From CAKZQX01 sp034435975 (GTDB lineage: Bacteria > Chloroflexota > Chloroflexia > Chloroflexales > Chloroflexaceae): a DNA stretch of 64,000 nt. A program made the translations under genes and the position numbers. Of the stretch, positions 16,945 to 25,600 are shown one piece after another; within the stretch, counting starts at the first letter, position 1, and each line of letters begins with the position of its first letter. The notes beneath the pieces were generated by a model, which was given only the letters and a program-made list of their open reading frames with translations, was not told where the DNA came from and did no database searches. Location of the stretch: contig DAOTWD010000152.1 in the NCBI GenBank assembly GCA_034435975.1, positions 1 to 64,000 on the forward strand, written 5' to 3'.

Positions 16945-17337
16945 TTACCCGGCGACCTCACGTTCCTGCGGCAGCCTCAGTGTCTTGGCCAGCACCTGGG
17001 TCAACTGAGCCAGGCTGATCGGCTTGGTTAAAAAGTGATTAATGCTGGCTTCCAGACCAATCGCGATGTCGGGCATGCTGCCGGATATCATGACGATCGG
17101 AATAGTAATCTTGCGTAGACGCAAGGCATGTGCCAGGTCAACACCCCACATGCCGGGCATTTGATTGTCGGTAATTAAGAGATCAACCGGTTGGCTGATA
17201 CAAACACGTAACGCATCAAGACCATTATCAACTTCGGTGATATGCATATGTCCATGGTAACATCCAATCATACGGACGAGAAGCGTACGTACCTGTGGGT
17301 CATCATCAGCGATGACAATACGTTGGAGTAACGACAT
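16945..17337 (-). CDS. Stand-alone response-regulator receiver domain
   Basis: 130 aa from ATG 17337, which has AGGAGG eight bases upstream. CheY-like: acidic pocket DDD at 11-13, phosphoacceptor Asp57 (LLITDNQMPG), Ser85 (VMISGS) and Lys105 (FLTKPIS). No output domain follows, so it must act by protein contact. No histidine kinase lies next to it; the following gene is an RNA methyltransferase 10 bases downstream. Confidence 0.9.
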   Translation of the reverse strand: MSLLQRIVIADDDPQVRTLLVRMIGCYHGHMHITEVDNGLDALRVCISQPVDLLITDNQMPGMWGVDLAHALRLRKITIPIVMISGSMPDIAIGLEASINHFLTKPISLAQLTQVLAKTLRLPQEREVAG

Positions 17338-17453
17338 CTTTTGATCCTCCTGCAAAAGGGTAAGAACCGTTCAGGTAGTACGATAACGAACCATCCCCTG
17401 GGTAGCAAGGTGCGGCGCCCTGGAGTAGGAGAATGGCCCGGCGAAGCCGTGCC

Positions 17454-17570
17454 CCTCCCGGCGTTTCTTCTTCGACCCGTTGGAGCAGCAAAGCTAACAT
17501 AACAGGTCGAAGGGTTTCGGGGAAGCCGCAGACTCCGCAACTCCTGCTGGCAAACGGTTTCCTGAACGGG
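17454..17570 (-). repeat. Dispersed repeat family B, copy 2
   Basis: Second copy of the element at 11630-11736 (same orientation relative to the plus strand). It fills most of the gap between the receiver gene and the photolyase gene; no gene is supported here. Confidence 0.45.
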
Positions 17571-17640
17571 TGCACCGTTTATCTCTATCATTCGGGACTC
17601 TATTCAACGCACGTGTTCGTTCTTTTTGCATAGGTCGCGC

Positions 17641-19122
17641 TCATTGCACAACATGTTCGCACACAAATCGGGCGTGGGCCTGAATCGCCGCCCGTTGCGC
17701 CGGGTTGAAGCGGCGTAGGCCCAGCACAGTTGGCCCCAGACGTGGGTTAGCCCGTAGCCGTGCTTCATGGACAATCAAGAAATTCCAGTAGAGTGTGTTA
17801 AATGGACAGGCATCCGCTCCTACCCGCGCCTTTGGGTTGAAGCGACAGGTGCTACAGTAGTTACTCATACGCTGAATATAATTGGCGCTGGCAATATATG
17901 GCTTTGTGGCTGTCACACCGCCGTCGGCGTACAACCCCATGCCCAGGACGTTGGGCAGCATGACCCATTCATAGGCGTCGATATAGCAAGTTGTGAACCA
18001 GTCGTTCACCGCCTGCGGCTGCAGACCAGCCAGCAGCGCAAAGTTGCAGATCAGCATCAGCCGTTCAATGTGGTGTGTATAGCCATCACGCAAGGCACGG
18101 GTGATCGCGTGGTACAGGCAGTGCATATCGGTCGCACCGTTCCAGAAGAAGGCCGGGAGCAGGCGCTGGTGGTTCCAGGCATTGACATCACGCAGACCCG
18201 GCATCATGTCCCAATAGCGATAGTAGATGTATTCGCGCCAGCCGATAAGCTGACGTACAAAGCCCTCGACCGAGGCCAGGGGTGCCTGGCCATTGTAGAA
18301 GGCGCGGACGGCGGCCTGGCACATTTCGAGCGGGCGCAGCAGGCCAATGTTGATCAGCGGCGACAGCATGGAGTGAAACAACACCGGTTCGTGGCTATGC
18401 ATCGCATCCTCGAATGGCCCGAAGTCTGGCAGGCGATGGGTGATAAAGTCGTCCAGTGCAGCCAGTGCCTGGGCACGGGTGACGGGCAGTGCAAACCCGT
18501 CCGTGCTACCGATTGCCTGCGGGCAAAGGGCTTCCACATCGTTCAGTGCCGAGCGGGTCAGGGCATCGGGGACAAAGGTGGGTAACGCGGGAACCGGGCG
18601 ACCGTCGTAGCGCTGGCGATTATCGGCGTCAAAATTCCAGCGTCCGCCTTCTGGTTCGCCGTTGGCATCGAGCAACAGCCCGGTCTGACGGCGCAAGGCA
18701 CGATAGAGCGGCTCCATACGGGCCGGTGTGCGGCGGGGTGGGTAGTGCGTGACCAGGAACTGATCGTTGGGTAAGACCTCCACGACTGTATTGAGCATAG
18801 GAGCAAGGTGCAACTGTAACTGGCGCGTGTCGTACTCGGCGGCGGCCATGCACACCAGGCGTGTACTCCCGCTGGCGGCCAGATGCTCGCGCAGTCCGGT
18901 GACAAAGTCGGGTGCCGTCCGCAGGTCAACCTCGTAGCCCTGCGCCCGCAATGCAATCGCATAGTGGCGCATCGCCGCCAGGATGAGTCCCAGCTTGCGC
19001 TTATGGTGCAGGCGTTGTTGCAAATGTTGCAACGACTCGATCAGCACGACATGTCGTCCCGGTGCCAAGCCGGGATGATCGTGCAGTAGTTGATCGCCGA
19101 GGATCCAGACTGATTCACACAT
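17641..19122 (-). CDS. Iron-sulfur bacterial photolyase/cryptochrome (PhrB/CryPro class)
   Basis: 493 aa, class COG3046. N-terminal alpha/beta antenna domain (SVWILGDQLLHDHPGL..), then a helical FAD-binding domain (WREYIYYRYWDMMPGL, ICNFALLAGLQPQAVNDWF, DAYEWVMLPNVLGMG). Four cysteines at 335, 423, 426 and 439 reproduce exactly the spacing of the [4Fe-4S] ligands of Agrobacterium PhrB (350, 438, 441, 454), so the iron-sulfur cluster should be present. Characterised members repair (6-4) photoproducts using light, flavin and a lumazine antenna. No second photolyase gene is nearby. Start at ATG 19122 agrees with the family. Confidence 0.93.
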   Translation of the reverse strand: MCESVWILGDQLLHDHPGLAPGRHVVLIESLQHLQQRLHHKRKLGLILAAMRHYAIALRAQGYEVDLRTAPDFVTGLREHLAASGSTRLVCMAAAEYDTRQLQLHLAPMLNTVVEVLPNDQFLVTHYPPRRTPARMEPLYRALRRQTGLLLDANGEPEGGRWNFDADNRQRYDGRPVPALPTFVPDALTRSALNDVEALCPQAIGSTDGFALPVTRAQALAALDDFITHRLPDFGPFEDAMHSHEPVLFHSMLSPLINIGLLRPLEMCQAAVRAFYNGQAPLASVEGFVRQLIGWREYIYYRYWDMMPGLRDVNAWNHQRLLPAFFWNGATDMHCLYHAITRALRDGYTHHIERLMLICNFALLAGLQPQAVNDWFTTCYIDAYEWVMLPNVLGMGLYADGGVTATKPYIASANYIQRMSNYCSTCRFNPKARVGADACPFNTLYWNFLIVHEARLRANPRLGPTVLGLRRFNPAQRAAIQAHARFVCEHVVQ

Positions 19123-19634
19123 AAGGCTGCATTATCGTAGGATACCGAGAAAAGGAAGATTATTGTACCACAAGAAGATAGTCTATCTGAGCGGCGTGGA
19201 TATAGATGTGGAGATCCCCTTGCTTTTTGTGGCGTGCTATGATTGTACCATAGTCTGCGAGTTTGTATAGTCAGATTTTGGATAGGAATCGGGAATGTGC
19301 CCAATCACTGCTCTGTATTTCTCAATAGTTTTTATGGTACAATATCGTCGGGCAAAAACTGTGTCTCCCAGCTTGCGAATTCATTAAGAATGCCTGATGT
19401 TCACACCAATATTCACCCCACCTTCAGCGGCCATGAGATGTTTGTACTCGGCAGCATCTGGCTGAAGAAGGGCTATGATATGATTTGGCAGTATTCTGAT
19501 CTGTTTGTGCAGCCGAAAGAGGTAAGCCAGGAGAAGGTTTTGCTTTTACGTGGCAGGCCAGATCACAGACTATGCTGGAACATATCAAGCTGATAACCGT
19601 AGACGATATAGCTATTTTATCCTTATTGTCAATT
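19123..19634. other. Intergenic region without a supported gene
   Basis: Contains a plus-strand open frame (from an ATG near 19390) whose product, MPDVHTNIHPTFSGHEMFVLG.. in two readable pieces, looks weakly protein-like but lacks a clear ribosome binding site and runs out into repeat sequence. No family recognised; possibly a relic. Confidence 0.3.
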
Positions 19635-19688
19635 GGATTCCAGGCTTTCGCCTGGATGGAGCGAGACCCGGACGAAAGCCTGGAATCC
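19635..19688. repeat. Palindromic TCCAGG repeat, best copy
   Basis: GGATTCCAGGCTTTCG (19635-19650) and CGAAAGCCTGGAATCC (19673-19688) are perfect 16-bp reverse complements around CCTGGATGGAGCGAGACCCGGA. Related copies lie at 11788, 12068, 16050, 22182 and 46698. Confidence 0.7.
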
Positions 19689-19787
19689 GGTTGTTTATGA
19701 CGTATGTAGAATTGCTATACACCTATCGCTCAGCTTAGATTGCACAATCGAAAACATCGGTGAACCAACCAGAAGAAAGCTCTGCAC

Positions 19788-20246
19788 TCAGACCGCTTTG
19801 TGTGTTTCGATACTCCGATCAAGTTTGCGCAGCAGACGTAAGAGTTCAAGCTGTTCCGCGTTCGATAGCGAGGCCAGCAGGGTGGTAAGTTGAGCTTCCT
19901 GTTGCGGTACCACTCTCTGGAACAGCGCCTGCCCGTCCTCGGTCAGCGACAAATAATTGGTACGCCCGGCATGGCAGCGGGCGATCAGCCCATCTTGTTC
20001 CATTTTGCAGAGCAGCTGCGAGATATTTCCCTTTGTCACCACCAGTGCGTCCGCCAATTGCTGCTGGGTCATACTTCTTGCTGCCCCCACATGCGCCAGG
20101 ACATCAAACTGGGCACGGTTCAGGCCATACGTGCGAAAGAGACGCTCGGAATGGGTGTCGATCTTTTGGAACACGCGCGCCAGCCGCAGCCAGGCAAAGA
20201 CGGCTGGATGGCGCGATCGATGTCGTTCTGTATGTATTGGTTTCAT
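19788..20246 (-). CDS. MarR family transcriptional regulator
   Basis: 152 aa from ATG 20246. Winged-helix core: FRTYGLNRAQFDVLAHVG, recognition helix region MTQQQLADALVVTKGNISQLLCKMEQDGLI and wing RCHAGRTNYLSLTEDG, followed by C-terminal dimerisation helices. The open frame continues 83 codons upstream, but those run through palindromic repeat sequence and are not MarR-like, so the shorter start is used even though its ribosome binding site is weak. It lies downstream of an FMN reductase gene whose promoter carries a perfect palindrome, a likely target. Confidence 0.9.
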   Translation of the reverse strand: MKPIHTERHRSRHPAVFAWLRLARVFQKIDTHSERLFRTYGLNRAQFDVLAHVGAARSMTQQQLADALVVTKGNISQLLCKMEQDGLIARCHAGRTNYLSLTEDGQALFQRVVPQQEAQLTTLLASLSNAEQLELLRLLRKLDRSIETHKAV

Positions 20247-20289
20247 AATGATAGCTGTACCGTCGGCGTAAACACCTCGGCTCCGGTGT

Positions 20290-20370
20290 ACAAAGGCCAC
20301 GGAAGTGGCCTTGCACGCCCGCGCAGGCGGGCTTCGTAGACCTGGCTCGCGACTTTCGTCACTGAGCGAG
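20290..20370 (+). repeat. Palindrome-rich dispersed repeat family C, single copy
   Basis: Contains GGCCACGGAAGTGGCC and GCCCGCGCAGGCGGGC hairpins. The string GGCCTTGCACGCCCGCGC and the following CGCGACTTTCGTC..GAGCGAG are also found, inverted, in the tandem array at 45431-45625, so this is a dispersed copy of the same element. Confidence 0.5.
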
Positions 20371-20404
20371 CCGTATAGATATGCGGTGATATGCAGATTG
20401 TAGA

Positions 20405-20443
20405 ACGGCGTGAAGGTGGTTCGTAGCGCCACCTTCACGCCGT
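20405..20443. terminator. Strong hairpin after the FMN reductase gene
   Basis: ACGGCGTGAAGGTGG (20405-20419) and CCACCTTCACGCCGT (20429-20443) form a perfect 15-bp stem with a 9-base loop, 13 bases past the reductase stop on the minus strand. It would separate the reductase transcript from the MarR gene. Confidence 0.6.
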
Positions 20444-20455
20444 GCCAGCGGCAGC

Positions 20456-21034
20456 TCACGACTGCGCCCGCGCAGCCTTGAGCGCGTTCGTCCACCAGAC
20501 CAGTTCGTCCAGCATCGTACTCGCATTTTGCTGTAGGTAGTCGATCTCGGTCAGGCTCTTCCCCTGGCGCCAGACGGCCATAAAATCGCCGCCCTGAATA
20601 TGTACGCCGGTGCGGGTCGGAGCCATCTGCAACTCGACGCAGATCAAGCGTAGATGCTCGATGGCGCGTGCCGCACCAACACTCCCATAGCCCACGTAGG
20701 CGGCAGCCTTACGGTTCCACTCCGGATAGGCATAGTCGAGAGCGTTCTTCAAGACACCTGGGATGCCGCGGTTATACTCAGCAGTGACAAAAATATAGCC
20801 GTCGAACTCGGCTACCTTCTGCTGCCAGCGCGCCGCCACCTCGTTCGTCGTCGGTGCCCAGGCGTTGCTGGCGACCTCATCAAAGAACGGCATCGGAAAG
20901 TCGCGCAGGTCAAGCAGTTCGACCGCCATATCGTGCCGCTGCGACGCGATCTCGTAAATCCACTGCGCTGGTTTTTCACCAAAGCGCGTCTGGCGCGTGG
21001 TACTGATGATAATTGCGATCTTTGGTAGAGCCAT
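20456..21034 (-). CDS. NAD(P)H-dependent FMN reductase family protein
   Basis: 192 aa flavodoxin-like fold. KIAIIISTTRQTRFGEKPAQW forms the phosphate-binding loop for FMN, FVTAEYNRGIPGVLKNALDY is the family signature for the flavin ring contact, and AAYVGYGSVGAARAIEHLR follows as expected. Members reduce FMN, quinones, azo compounds or chromate with NAD(P)H. AAGGA lies six bases before the ATG. The palindrome AGTTTAGTACTAAACT lies 64 bases upstream of the start codon and a MarR gene follows, suggesting a MarR-controlled electrophile or quinone response. Confidence 0.9.
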   Translation of the reverse strand: MALPKIAIIISTTRQTRFGEKPAQWIYEIASQRHDMAVELLDLRDFPMPFFDEVASNAWAPTTNEVAARWQQKVAEFDGYIFVTAEYNRGIPGVLKNALDYAYPEWNRKAAAYVGYGSVGAARAIEHLRLICVELQMAPTRTGVHIQGGDFMAVWRQGKSLTEIDYLQQNASTMLDELVWWTNALKAARAQS

Positions 21035-21097
21035 AAGCTATCCTTTCACTATTAACTGATACGATTACTACAATAAGACATCTCGTTTCATAAAAAT

Positions 21098-21113
21098 AGT
21101 TTAGTACTAAACT
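21098..21113. promoter_or_regulatory. Perfect 16-bp palindrome, likely MarR operator
   Basis: AGTTTAGTACTAAACT reads the same on both strands, in an A/T-rich stretch 64 bases upstream of the FMN reductase ATG (minus strand). Its length and symmetry suit a dimeric winged-helix regulator such as the MarR protein encoded downstream. Confidence 0.55.
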
Positions 21114-21361
21114 GTTAGCGCGTCAAGGTTTCACCTGCGTCATCCTGCAGCCAGATGTTCGCACATTAGAGCGTTAGAACATTGATACGCTGATGCCTGT
21201 GCACCTTTGCGTTAACAAAGAGATCTTCAGATAGCGTGAGGCACACGGTGATGCGGTGAAGGGTGCAGCACGGGTGGGGAATACCGCCAGTTCAGTGTGT
21301 AGGGGCCAGGGATTGGTTAGGGGATATGGAAGAGATACCCCACCGTGTGGGCATTCCCCTA

Positions 21362-22006
21362 TCACTTTGCTGCCGCTAGCAGCGCTTCCTCGGTGTCAGA
21401 GCGTACCACCTGCGCTCCCTGCTTGATCAGGTTGGCATTGTGGTCGCTGGCAAAGGTATGCACTGGCTTGCCCCAGCGCAGCACTTCGCGGCAGAAAGCG
21501 CCAGTCTTGCTGCCCAGCGCTGCATGGACAATCAGCACCGTATCAGCTAGGGCCGCCGCAATCAAGTTGCGGGTCATAGCCGTATCAATGCTGATGCGGC
21601 GTTGCGTCCTGCTGAATGGAGAGATGATTAGGAGCCGTCCCGCCTGCCAGGGGGGGCGATATTCGGCAGGTAGTCGCCAGTCGACAATGCTCCGTGCCGG
21701 GCAGAGGATCAGCGGTTGTGTACCGTGCAACAACACGGTCAGGCATTCGCGCTCCACTGGCGAGTGGAAGCCACTGATGACAGTGATGCCATGCTGCACC
21801 ATCTGGTGCGCCAGAAGGCGGGCACGCATTATCAGCGCTTCTGGACACTGACTTGAACTAAAGATCGCCACGATCCGCCGCTGGAGCAAGGTACAATCTC
21901 CCTGCAGTGTCAGAGTTGGCAAGGCATTCTCATCCAGCCAGCACCGCAGTGCAGGTGGATAATCCGATGATTCAGGAGACAGTTGGTAGGTTTCGATTTC
22001 TGACAT
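21362..22006 (-). CDS. DprA/Smf-like DNA-processing protein, single Rossmann domain
   Basis: 214 aa from ATG 22006. The product has the DprA-type Rossmann pattern: RRIVAIFSSSQCPEALIMRARLLAHQMVQHGITVISGFHSPVERECL and TRNLIAAALADTVLIVHAALGSKTGAFCREVLRWGKPVHTF are recognisable in order, matching strands and helices of DprA; the usual GSRxxSxYG and GGAxGID motifs are altered (FSSSQCPE, SGFHSPVE) and no SAM or winged-helix ends are present. It is half the length of true DprA, so a role in natural transformation is uncertain; nucleotide or DNA binding is the safest statement. The open frame continues upstream into repeat sequence. Confidence 0.7.
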   Translation of the reverse strand: MSEIETYQLSPESSDYPPALRCWLDENALPTLTLQGDCTLLQRRIVAIFSSSQCPEALIMRARLLAHQMVQHGITVISGFHSPVERECLTVLLHGTQPLILCPARSIVDWRLPAEYRPPWQAGRLLIISPFSRTQRRISIDTAMTRNLIAAALADTVLIVHAALGSKTGAFCREVLRWGKPVHTFASDHNANLIKQGAQVVRSDTEEALLAAAK

Positions 22007-22181
22007 AGGTCTATCCAGAGTGCCAGGCAAGCTGAATGGGTGTCTATAGTATACCATGACCTGGCTCCGGTTCTCTGTCTTTGGGCGTTGGAACGTTCTA
22101 AAACTGAAAGGTACTGGCTCTACCCCAGGCAAAGCGAGATGCCCATACCATATCTCTATCCGCTGGAAGTCTCGTAACAAT

Positions 22182-22211
22182 CGGGAGTCCTGGCTCAGGC
22201 CGGGACTCCCG
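22182..22211. repeat. Palindromic GGGAGTCC repeat
   Basis: CGGGAGTCC (22182-22190) and GGACTCCCG (22203-22211) are exact reverse complements. Probably a shortened relative of the TCCAGG palindrome family. Confidence 0.4.
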
Positions 22212-22217
22212 GTTAGA

Positions 22218-22416
22218 GAACGTCCAAATGTCCCCGAGCTGTCTTTACGGATGCTTGCCTTTCGGCGCGAAAGCCCGGCGGGTTCACGCCGGGGATGAAG
22301 CGCCCTGCTTCCGCAGCTTTCACTCATGGGTTGTACGAAATACCGTTGTGTGGTACACTTATTCGTATGGGGGTAGGTGCACCCCATGCACGGTTCCAAC
22401 TGAGTTTTGGACGTTC
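22218..22416 (+). mobile_element. Candidate 199-bp MITE-like element
   Basis: Bounded by perfect 11-bp inverted repeats GAACGTCCAAA (22218-22228) and TTTGGACGTTC (22406-22416). Inside is a CCCGGCGGGTTCACGCCGGGG hairpin flanked by GCGCGAAAG and ATGAAGCG, similar in style to the right-end hairpins of IS605-type elements. It encodes no plausible protein. Whether it is a true mobile unit needs further copies. Confidence 0.4.
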
Positions 22417-22462
22417 CAACGGGGAATCCATCGTTGGGGAAAAAGCTTATGGTCATGTGGTG

Positions 22463-22575
22463 CGTCGGTTCGGCGGCAGGAACCAACCTGAGAGTCAGCA
22501 CAGCCAGGCGCAACAACGAGGCCACCCCCCACCCACCATGGCTCCGCAGAGCACGAGACCGGGGCGGTAGTCTCT
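22463..22575 (+). repeat. Dispersed repeat family A, copy 1
   Basis: Homologous in inverted orientation to 59083-59215. Shared blocks include CAACAACGAGGCCACCCCCC (here) versus CAACGACAGGCCACACCCCC, CTCCGCAGAGCACGAGAC (versus CTGCGGAGCACGAGAC) and GGGGCGGTAGTCTCTGAAGC (versus GGGGCGGCAGTCTCTGCAGC). Non-coding. Confidence 0.6.
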
Positions 22576-22691
22576 GAAGCCCGGCTGCCTTCGGCCCTGG
22601 GAGCCGTCTCTTCAATCGCAACTCGTGTTATAACCCAACAGGGAGTGGTGATAAGGGCTAATCCTGGCGATCAGCTCTTCCTGGAATTACC

Positions 22692-25600
22692 ATGCAACAC
22701 CTTGTCGATCTGTGTCACGAACTGGCACGCCTGCCAACGCTCGCGGCTGTGATCGAGGCGCTCGTGCGCCCACAACGACAGCGACTGCATATTGCGCCGC
22801 TGCCCATCGCCGCACGTCCCCCGGTTATAGCTGCCCTCGCGCTGCATGTTCAACATCTGTATCTGGTGCTGGTCGGTCGCAGTGACGACGCCTTGCGTAC
22901 CGTAGAAGACCTGCGTCAGTGGTTGGCATCCGAACGGGTGCTGCTCTATCCGGCCAGCGAAACGCTGCCCTACGAACCAATCGCACCTGCCATCGATGTC
23001 GTGCGGCAGCGCATCCATGTTCTGCAGCAGATCCAGGCTATGGCACACGTACCGCAGGACACCATCGGTACGACTCCCATGCATGCACTGATCATCGTTG
23101 CACCGGTCAGAGCGCTGCTGCAACCTACGCTCACTCCCGCGGAACTGGCCAGTGCCACGATAGAGCTGCGTCTGGGCACGATACTCGCCCAGGATACCCT
23201 GCTCCGACGCTGGATTGATCAGGGCTACCATGTTGCCCCGTCCGTCGAGGCACCGGGACAGATCAACCGGCGCGGTGGTCTTGTTGACATCTGGCCCCCG
23301 TCTGCTGTCCAACCCTTGCGTATCGAGTGGTTTGGCAACGAGATCGATAGTCTGCGCCCCTTCGATCCGACCACGCAACGGAGCGACATGCGCCTCACTA
23401 CTGCTACGATTGGCCCGGCATTCGAGATTCCGCTCTGGGAGCGGGCATTGGCCCGGCAACGACTGGCGGCACTGGACATTACCATGCTGCGCCCGGAAGT
23501 TCGTGCCGAGTGGGAACGTCATTGCACCGCCCTGCAAACGGGCGAGTCACGCGAAACCCTGACCTTCCTGGCCCCCTTCTTCTGGGATGCTGCGCCTGCA
23601 CAACGGACACTGCTGGCCCATCTGCCATCCGACAGTATCATCCTGCTCAATGACGCCATGTTTCTGACCCAGATCGCCGCTGATCTCCATCAGCAAGCCC
23701 AGGCCCGGCGCGACACGCTGATCGCGTCAGGCGAACTGGCTCCAGCATATCCTCGCCCCTATGCCCTGTGGGACGAACTCGGCCTGGATGTCGGTGGTGA
23801 TACCGACATTGGCCCACCTGTAGCAGGCAGTGGTACGCACCGTATCCTGCTCAACCTGAGCACCAATCCGCTCGATGATGTTCCTGGATACCGGGATGTG
23901 CTCCATGTTCTTCCCGCACCCCGGTTCACGCCCACAGATCTGTTTGGTGGGCAACTGCGGCGACTGGTACAGATGATTCTCACCCGGCTCAACGCTGGTG
24001 AGCGCGTCGCCATCGTGACCTCGCAGGCGGCACGTATTCAAGAACTGGTCGCAGAACGTTGCCATCTGGAAAGCAGAATGACCAGATCCGCTGCACCTGA
24101 TCTCCCGTTGCCAGCATCTTTCCTGGTCTTTCACGGTACGCTCGATGCTGGCTGGAGCGCGCCCGAACTGAATCTGACGCTCTATACCGATACCGAAATC
24201 TTCGGCTGGCGCCCTCGACGATCCCTGGTCGAACGACGGGCCCGTTCCCAGCACAGTTCTGACGAGCGGACTACTTTTCTGCGAGGCCTTCACGTCGGCG
24301 ACTATGTGGTGCATATTGAGCATGGCATTGCAATCTACGACGGCCTGGTGCGCCGCACGGTTGGCGGCGTCGAGCGCGACTACCTGAGCTTGCGCTATGC
24401 TGGCAGTGATCGGCTCTATGTGCCAGTTGATCAGGTTGATCGCGTATCGCGCTACATTGGGGCTGGCGAAGCAACCCCACAGCTTACCCGGCTGGGTACG
24501 CAGGAGTGGGAGCGGGCCAAACGCAAGGCCCGCACTGCCGTGCAGGATCTCGCCAACGAATTGCTCGAAATCTCCGCCCGGCGTCAAACCACTCGGGGCC
24601 ATGCTTTTCGCCCTGACAATGACTGGCAGCGCGAACTGGAACACGCCTTCCCCTATATCGAGACACCCGATCAGATACGGGTTCTGGCCGATGTCAAGCA
24701 GGATATGGAGCAACCTCATCCGATGGATCGGCTTATCTGCGGCGATGTTGGCTTTGGTAAAACCGAGATTGCAGTGCGTGCCGCCTTCAAAGCGGTGCAG
24801 GATAGTAAACAGGTTGCTATTCTGGTGCCCACCACGATCCTGGCGCAGCAGCACTACGATACTTTTCGCCGCCGTATGGCCGCCTTCCCGGTGACCATCG
24901 AGATGCTCTCCCGTTTTCGGACGACGAGAGAGCAGGAAGCCATTGTGCAAGCCTTGCGCACCGGGGCCATTGATATTGTCATTGGTACCCACCGCCTGCT
25001 CTCTAAAGACGTGCAATTCAAGCAGTTGGGTCTGGTTATTGTCGATGAAGAACAGCACTTTGGTGTGCGGCACAAAGAGCGGCTCAAGCACCTCCGCTCC
25101 CAGGTCGATCTGCTGACGCTAACGGCTACGCCCATTCCGCGCACGCTGCACATGTCGCTGGCGGGTATCCGCGACCTCAGCGTGATCGAGACGCCCCCCG
25201 ATGATCGGGTGCCAATCAAAACCTACGTCCTGCCCTTTGATGATCGACTGGTACGTGACGCCATCCTGCGCGAAATTGATCGGGGTGGACAGGTCTACTT
25301 TGTTCACAACCGTGTTCACAGCATCTACCACGTTGCCACGCACTTGCAACGACTCGTTCCCGAAGCTGATATTGGCGTCGGCCATGGCCAGCTTGACGAG
25401 CGGCAACTGGAACAGGTTATGCTCGACTTTTTTCGTGGTACCTACGATGTCCTGGTCTGTACGACTATTATTGAAAGTGGCCTGGATGTGCCGAATGCCA
25501 ATACGATCATTATTGATGATGCAACCCATTATGGCCTGGCACAACTCTACCAGTTGCGGGGACGGGTGGGGCGTAGTGCCACCCGGGCGTATGCCTACCT

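Noticed and set aside
17767..18585. 272-aa plus-strand open frame opposite the photolyase
   Set aside because: Shadow of the photolyase gene, whose cysteine spacing and motifs are definite.
23727..25091. 454-aa minus-strand open frame inside mfd
   Set aside because: Antisense shadow of a strongly conserved gene; composition follows mfd codon bias.
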